A stretch of 64,000 bases of DNA from Persicitalea sp963716085. Lineage in GTDB: Bacteria > Bacteroidota > Bacteroidia > Cytophagales > Spirosomataceae. A program made the position numbers and the translations under genes. The stretch's first letter is position 1. Every line of letters starts with the position of its first letter. The stretch is taken from the NCBI GenBank assembly GCA_963716085.1, contig OY970288.1, positions 2,604,001 to 2,668,000 of the forward strand. Reading direction: 5' to 3'. Shown here piece after piece: positions 60,250 to 64,000 of the stretch. The notes beneath the pieces were generated by a model. That model made no database searches. It worked only from the letters and a program-made list of their open reading frames with translations, and had not been told where the DNA came from.

Positions 60250-61158
60250 TCAGATATAATTATTCAGGAGTCGCCAGGAAACCCGTCGGAAATGGTAAAA
60301 AGCGTTGCTGAACAGGAACACGGCAAACTGCAACGGATGGCGGGTGGCGATTTTCGAGTAGTTGTACATGAACTTGACGTTGCTGGACGAACGGAAATCG
60401 GTCAGGATTTTGTAAGCTTCCTTCAAGTTGATCTTTTGCTTCACATCCAGTCCGTACGTCAGCTGGGGCAACTCGTAGACGACGGCATCGTAAGAAACCA
60501 GCAGTCGAAAACCGTGTCGTTTGGCCCGCAGCGGCAAATCCATGTCGCCCCGGTGTTTGAAGCTTTTTTGGTCGAACAGGCCGACCTCCCGAAACACTTC
60601 GAGCGGCAGGTACAACCCCCGGCCATACAAATCAAAAGAGGGTTCAACGTGACCCGGAGCGAACTGCGCGCGTGCCGCCCGGTGGTTGATCTTCCTTTCC
60701 CTGGCAAACCAACGGTTGATCTGGCGGCCCCCGTATTCGATCAAATGACTCGCTTCCCAGGTGGAAGTGGCACAACCGATGAGTGATCGGGGGTGATCCT
60801 CCACCGTCTGCAACAATTTTTGCAGCCAGTCCTCATCCACCCTGACGTCGTCGTTCTGGAGTACGATACCCCGAAGATCGGGCATCGTGTCGAGACAGTG
60901 CTTTATGCCGACATTGACCGCCCCCGTCCACCACAGGCTACCATCACCGACGAGCAGGTGATACTTCGGGTGATTGGCCGCAATCCATTCGGAACTGCCG
61001 TCGGTAGACCCATCGTCGACGATTACCACCTCGATTTTATATTTGGCAGTGCTGGAAGCTTCGTAATACCTCACCGCCCGATCGATATGCCCAACCCCCT
61101 GCCTGGTGGTGGCAAGCCGGTTGTGGATGGGAATGATTAGAGAGATTGTTGCTGTCAT
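60250..61158 (-). CDS. Glycosyltransferase, family 2
   Basis: 302 residues, soluble GT-A enzyme. N-terminal ISLIIPIHNRLATTRQGV, VIVDDGSTDGSSEW, DxD-like segment LQNDDVRVDEDWLQKLL, then FDLYGRGLYLPLEVFREVGLFDQKSFKHRGDMDLPLRAKRHG, typical of rhamnosyl- and related transferases acting on surface glycans. It lies within the polysaccharide cluster, 70 bp upstream of the GT-B gene and 81 bp after the polymerase-like gene. Confidence 0.9.
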   Translation of the reverse strand: MTATISLIIPIHNRLATTRQGVGHIDRAVRYYEASSTAKYKIEVVIVDDGSTDGSSEWIAANHPKYHLLVGDGSLWWTGAVNVGIKHCLDTMPDLRGIVLQNDDVRVDEDWLQKLLQTVEDHPRSLIGCATSTWEASHLIEYGGRQINRWFARERKINHRAARAQFAPGHVEPSFDLYGRGLYLPLEVFREVGLFDQKSFKHRGDMDLPLRAKRHGFRLLVSYDAVVYELPQLTYGLDVKQKINLKEAYKILTDFRSSSNVKFMYNYSKIATRHPLQFAVFLFSNAFYHFRRVSWRLLNNYI

Positions 61159-61239
61159 GCCATTTACCTAAAACTTTTCGTACAAAACACGCGCTACCTA
61201 AACGTCATAAAGAAGCCCGTTCTATCACTCTTTATGAAA

Positions 61240-62493
61240 TCAAGACAAGTACGTTCTCATTTCATTTTCAGAAAGATTCCTGAGTCTGCCCGAATAGCAT
61301 AAAGCCACGGCCAACCATACCAAAAGATAATGAAGGTTGAAAGTGGTAACGTTGGCAGGATACATAAAAACTACCCACAAGCCTATCCACACCGCACACC
61401 CTTTCGCCAGAAAGTTTTTAGATTTGAACAACCCCATGTACATAGCAGGTAAAACGATCAACAGCAATAAGGTAAGGCTCACTACTCCCCCTTTCAGGAT
61501 CACATTCAGATAATCTGTTTCGATCATTTGTCGGTAGATAGCGTCGGGCGCATCGACGGCCGGGCAAAAATACTTACCGGCGAAACCCTTACCAATTATC
61601 CAGTCAGTTGGACTCATGTCGTTATAAAAGCAGTATTCCACCGGTGATCTTGAATCATCTTCCATTCGATTGGTAATAGATCGAAAAATGCCTAACTGGG
61701 TATCGTATAGATTGTATAATACGAATACACCCACTCCAAACAATATATAAACAAATAGCAGTATGCTGTTCAGGTTTTTGATATTTTTATAGAGATACAA
61801 CGCATAAGCCAACGCCAGGATGATAACCACCATAAAAGTCAGACCACGCCTGGCCTTCAAAATAGCGAATAGCAGCGAGACGAGAAGAACACAGATAGCA
61901 AAAAAAATCTTTTTATTATTGTGATAAGGAAAAGTCAAGACTAGAAAACCACAAGGTATTCCCAGCGTTTTGGCAAACATTTCAACAATTCCAAGACCCG
62001 AAAGGTTTTCGACGCCTGTATTGACAATGTAATTAATAAAATAGGCACTGAGAATAATGTAAATTATGCCTGTCACTATAATTACATCAAACGCTTTTTT
62101 AATGTGAATTTCGTCAATATTAAAAAATACAAATATAGGTGCTAAGTACAAGAATAAACCTAAATATGGATCGAATAATAATACCTTTATTACTTCGTAA
62201 TCTGCACTGAAACCTCTATAAATAACGAATGTTGTCCAACCTAAATAAGCAAAAGTCAACGACGACAAATATCTATTCTTTTTCCCAGATACATCGTATA
62301 GTCTGGAAGAAGCAAACCAGAACAAAATCAAACCGATTACCTGAAAGATATTGCATAACACGAAATTTGGATTTGGGGTGCAGGAAATGGCATAAGCCAC
62401 CGAATAGGAAACAAAACCAATCCAAAATAAATTTAGATGATTGACCCGGATTCTTTCATAATTCATTCTAGGCTTATCATTAGTCTGCAACAT
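61240..62493 (-). CDS. Polysaccharide polymerase (Wzy / O-antigen ligase-like)
   Basis: 417 residues with 10-12 membrane segments and a long periplasmic loop near residues 270-330 (LGIFRSITNRMEDDSRSPVEYCFYND...IGKGFAGKYFCPAVDAP). That design, in a cluster with glycosyltransferases and a flippase, points to a Wzy polymerase, which joins repeat units outside the inner membrane. Sequence conservation in this family is low, so the call rests on topology and context. ATG 62493 is used; an ATG nine codons later is possible. Confidence 0.7.
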   Translation of the reverse strand: MLQTNDKPRMNYERIRVNHLNLFWIGFVSYSVAYAISCTPNPNFVLCNIFQVIGLILFWFASSRLYDVSGKKNRYLSSLTFAYLGWTTFVIYRGFSADYEVIKVLLFDPYLGLFLYLAPIFVFFNIDEIHIKKAFDVIIVTGIIYIILSAYFINYIVNTGVENLSGLGIVEMFAKTLGIPCGFLVLTFPYHNNKKIFFAICVLLVSLLFAILKARRGLTFMVVIILALAYALYLYKNIKNLNSILLFVYILFGVGVFVLYNLYDTQLGIFRSITNRMEDDSRSPVEYCFYNDMSPTDWIIGKGFAGKYFCPAVDAPDAIYRQMIETDYLNVILKGGVVSLTLLLLIVLPAMYMGLFKSKNFLAKGCAVWIGLWVVFMYPANVTTFNLHYLLVWLAVALCYSGRLRNLSENEMRTYLS

Positions 62494-62533
62494 ATCTAGG
62501 AAGTTTTCACCCTCTTCATTCGCTTAAAAATGT

Positions 62534-63628
62534 TCATAGACAACTCTCGTAAGTACTGATGGTTTTATTTACAGTTTTGTCCCATGAAAAATTCTGCAAA
62601 CGTACCCTGCCTTCCTTAATCATCTCACGGGCTATCTCAGGATTGGAGAGCACTTTCTCGATGGAAGACAAAATGGCGTCCTTATCTTCGGGGTCAAAGT
62701 AACAGCCGGCATTGCCGGCAATTTCCGGAAAACAACTGGCATCACTCAAACAAACTGGACAATCATTGGCGAATGCTTCGAGGATGGGTAGCCCAAAACC
62801 CTCGTACAGCGATGGGTACACAAACACTTGTGCGTGAAAATACAAGTCGGATAAGGTTGCGTTATCCACATGCATAGCAACCACTTGATCGAAGATTCCC
62901 AACGAAATCAAAATACTGCTTTCCTCCTTAGTCAGGGCGGGTCCAACGCAAATCACTTTCATCGTTTTGTTTCTGGCGAGCAACGGCTGAACAGCTTCTA
63001 TAAAATAAGTGAAGTTTTTGTAGTAGTTCCTTTCTCCCACATAAAGTATGTATTCTCCCCACCTGTTATCTCCCCGGACACTGGTCTCGGATTGATTGAA
63101 CCCATGGTGTATGACATCTATTTTATCTGGTTGAATATTAATAATTTGACAGATGTCATTTTTTGTGTGTTCACTAATCGATATAATCCGGGTTGCCTTT
63201 TTGATGATCTTTTCCATTTGATCCCTTACTGAATGATCCTTAAAATAGCTGTGCTGAAATTTAAAGTGAATCAAGTCGTGAACGGTGATCACAAACGGTT
63301 TTTTCAAGCTTTTGAGAAAATAATCATCGTAATAAGTAGGATGAAATAGGTCGTACTCGTTATATTTTATACAATACTTTGAATATATTTCATTAATGCC
63401 GTATATTCTATTTTTTAAAAAGTTTTTACCTTTAAAGTCTTGGCTGGGTAAAAGGTTGGGTTTGTTGAATGTCGAACCAGCTTGCTTTAAATAATAGTTA
63501 TCAGAAGACAGCACTGAAAGTTCAAATTCGTGGTTCTGCGGAATTCTTTCCATCAGCTCACAAAAATATTTAGTGATCCCCCCGTACTTTTGCATAGAAA
63601 ATTTTTGATGGTCAAATAGAATCTTCAT
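62534..63628 (-). CDS. Glycosyltransferase, family 4
   Basis: 364 residues, GT-B fold of the mannosyltransferase type. N-terminal MKILFDHQKFSMQKYGGITKYFCELM with the glycine-rich loop, ITVHDLIHFKF, ISISEHTKNDIC, ILYVGERNYYKNFTYFIEAV and VFVYPSLYEGFGLPILEAFANDCPVCLSD with the E(x)7E donor site. It likely adds a mannose-like sugar to the repeat unit. 12 bp after the flippase gene. Confidence 0.93.
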   Translation of the reverse strand: MKILFDHQKFSMQKYGGITKYFCELMERIPQNHEFELSVLSSDNYYLKQAGSTFNKPNLLPSQDFKGKNFLKNRIYGINEIYSKYCIKYNEYDLFHPTYYDDYFLKSLKKPFVITVHDLIHFKFQHSYFKDHSVRDQMEKIIKKATRIISISEHTKNDICQIINIQPDKIDVIHHGFNQSETSVRGDNRWGEYILYVGERNYYKNFTYFIEAVQPLLARNKTMKVICVGPALTKEESSILISLGIFDQVVAMHVDNATLSDLYFHAQVFVYPSLYEGFGLPILEAFANDCPVCLSDASCFPEIAGNAGCYFDPEDKDAILSSIEKVLSNPEIAREMIKEGRVRLQNFSWDKTVNKTISTYESCL

Positions 63629-63640
63629 GTTTCGTAAAAT

Positions 63641-64000
63641 TTATTTGACCCAAATTCCCTTCTTGTTGTTATAAACTATCTGATAATATTGAATTGGTGC
63701 CAAAATCAATCCATTGAAGTTTGAAACTATCGCAGCGACAAAAATTGCGTATACCCCCATTTCCAGGTACTTTATGAAGTAGATAGTCAGGACGATGTAC
63801 AGAACAGGGCTAAGGAAGCATGCATAAAATTGTAGCCTAAGGGCGCTAATACCGTTTAGAAAGCTCAGATATTTGGCCGAAAAAATCGTTACGCAGAAAA
63901 ATAGGAGGCCCCACAAAGAAAGTGAAAAAGGGATATTCACTTTACCCTCACCGAGCCACAGATCATATATATCGTTCGAAAATATCAGCATGATGATTCC
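63641..64000 (-). CDS. Oligosaccharide flippase (Wzx-like), C-terminal part, cut by window edge
   Basis: The frame is open to the right edge of the window, so only the last ~119 residues are seen. They contain three or four membrane segments (FSLSLWGLLFFCVTIFSAKYLSFLNGI, LQFYACFLSPVLYIVLTIYFI, GVYAIFVAAIVSNFNGLILAPIQYYQIV), and the motif NDIYDLWLGEGKVNIPFSL at the start resembles the central part of MATE/Wzx-type exporters (LW.G). The call relies also on its place beside glycosyltransferase and polymerase genes. Confidence 0.65.
   Translation of the reverse strand, partial: GIIMLIFSNDIYDLWLGEGKVNIPFSLSLWGLLFFCVTIFSAKYLSFLNGISALRLQFYACFLSPVLYIVLTIYFIKYLEMGVYAIFVAAIVSNFNGLILAPIQYYQIVYNNKKGIWVK

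Overview
The window looks like chromosomal DNA of an aerobic Bacteroidota bacterium, most likely of the order Cytophagales. Evidence: a gliding/type IX secretion (T9SS) type B C-terminal domain at 7500-7760, a T9SS type A sorting domain near 49000-49243, promoters of the Bacteroidota type (TTTG, about 19 nt, TAnnTTTG) in front of several genes, few Shine-Dalgarno sequences, and a TonB/SPOR/TPR envelope gene set. Three S1 sulfatases beside a double SGNH esterase suggest use of sulfated, perhaps algal or animal, polysaccharides. The species cannot be fixed from the sequence alone.

Layout. 1-8.5 kb: GntP-type permease, gyrA, a secreted TPR/coiled-coil protein, a large T9SS-B surface protein, an AT-rich gap with a parS-like palindrome, and an XRE repressor with three repeated operator-like sites. 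8.7-21.6 kb: dapD, gapA, a tonB-folC-trmB operon, an operon of a 1004-residue TPR protein, an outer-membrane barrel and an HU/SPOR protein, then a TPR lipoprotein. 21.6-30 kb: menD next to a double-SGNH esterase and three sulfatases. 30-35.4 kb: an MFS drug exporter, a decayed type II toxin-antitoxin pair, then the most unusual locus: a papain-family (C1) protease without signal peptide, a small protein with the same C-terminal domain, and a chagasin-type inhibitor of C1 proteases, followed by ABM, DinB and VanZ genes. 35.4-40.4 kb: two secreted enzymes (sugar dehydrogenase, SASA esterase) that share a C-terminal G8-like domain, and pgi. 40.6-49.2 kb: a 1240-residue beta-propeller protein, a zinc alcohol dehydrogenase, small envelope proteins, a regulatory intergenic region and a T9SS cargo. 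49.3-57.9 kb: a thioredoxin-domain (DUF255) protein, ruvC, a four-gene glycolipid/glycan operon, a TatD nuclease, L-asparaginase and tRNA-Ser(GGA). 57.9-64 kb: six genes of a surface polysaccharide cluster on the minus strand, the last one (a flippase) cut by the window edge.

How genes work together. gapA and pgi are central carbon metabolism; dapD is lysine/diaminopimelate synthesis; menD is menaquinone synthesis; folC is folate; gyrA and ruvC are DNA topology and recombination. Envelope functions dominate the rest. The best candidate for a little-described system is 32001-34155: an unexported cysteine protease, a tail-domain partner and a matching cytosolic inhibitor, behind a strong promoter preceded by LytTR-like direct repeats.
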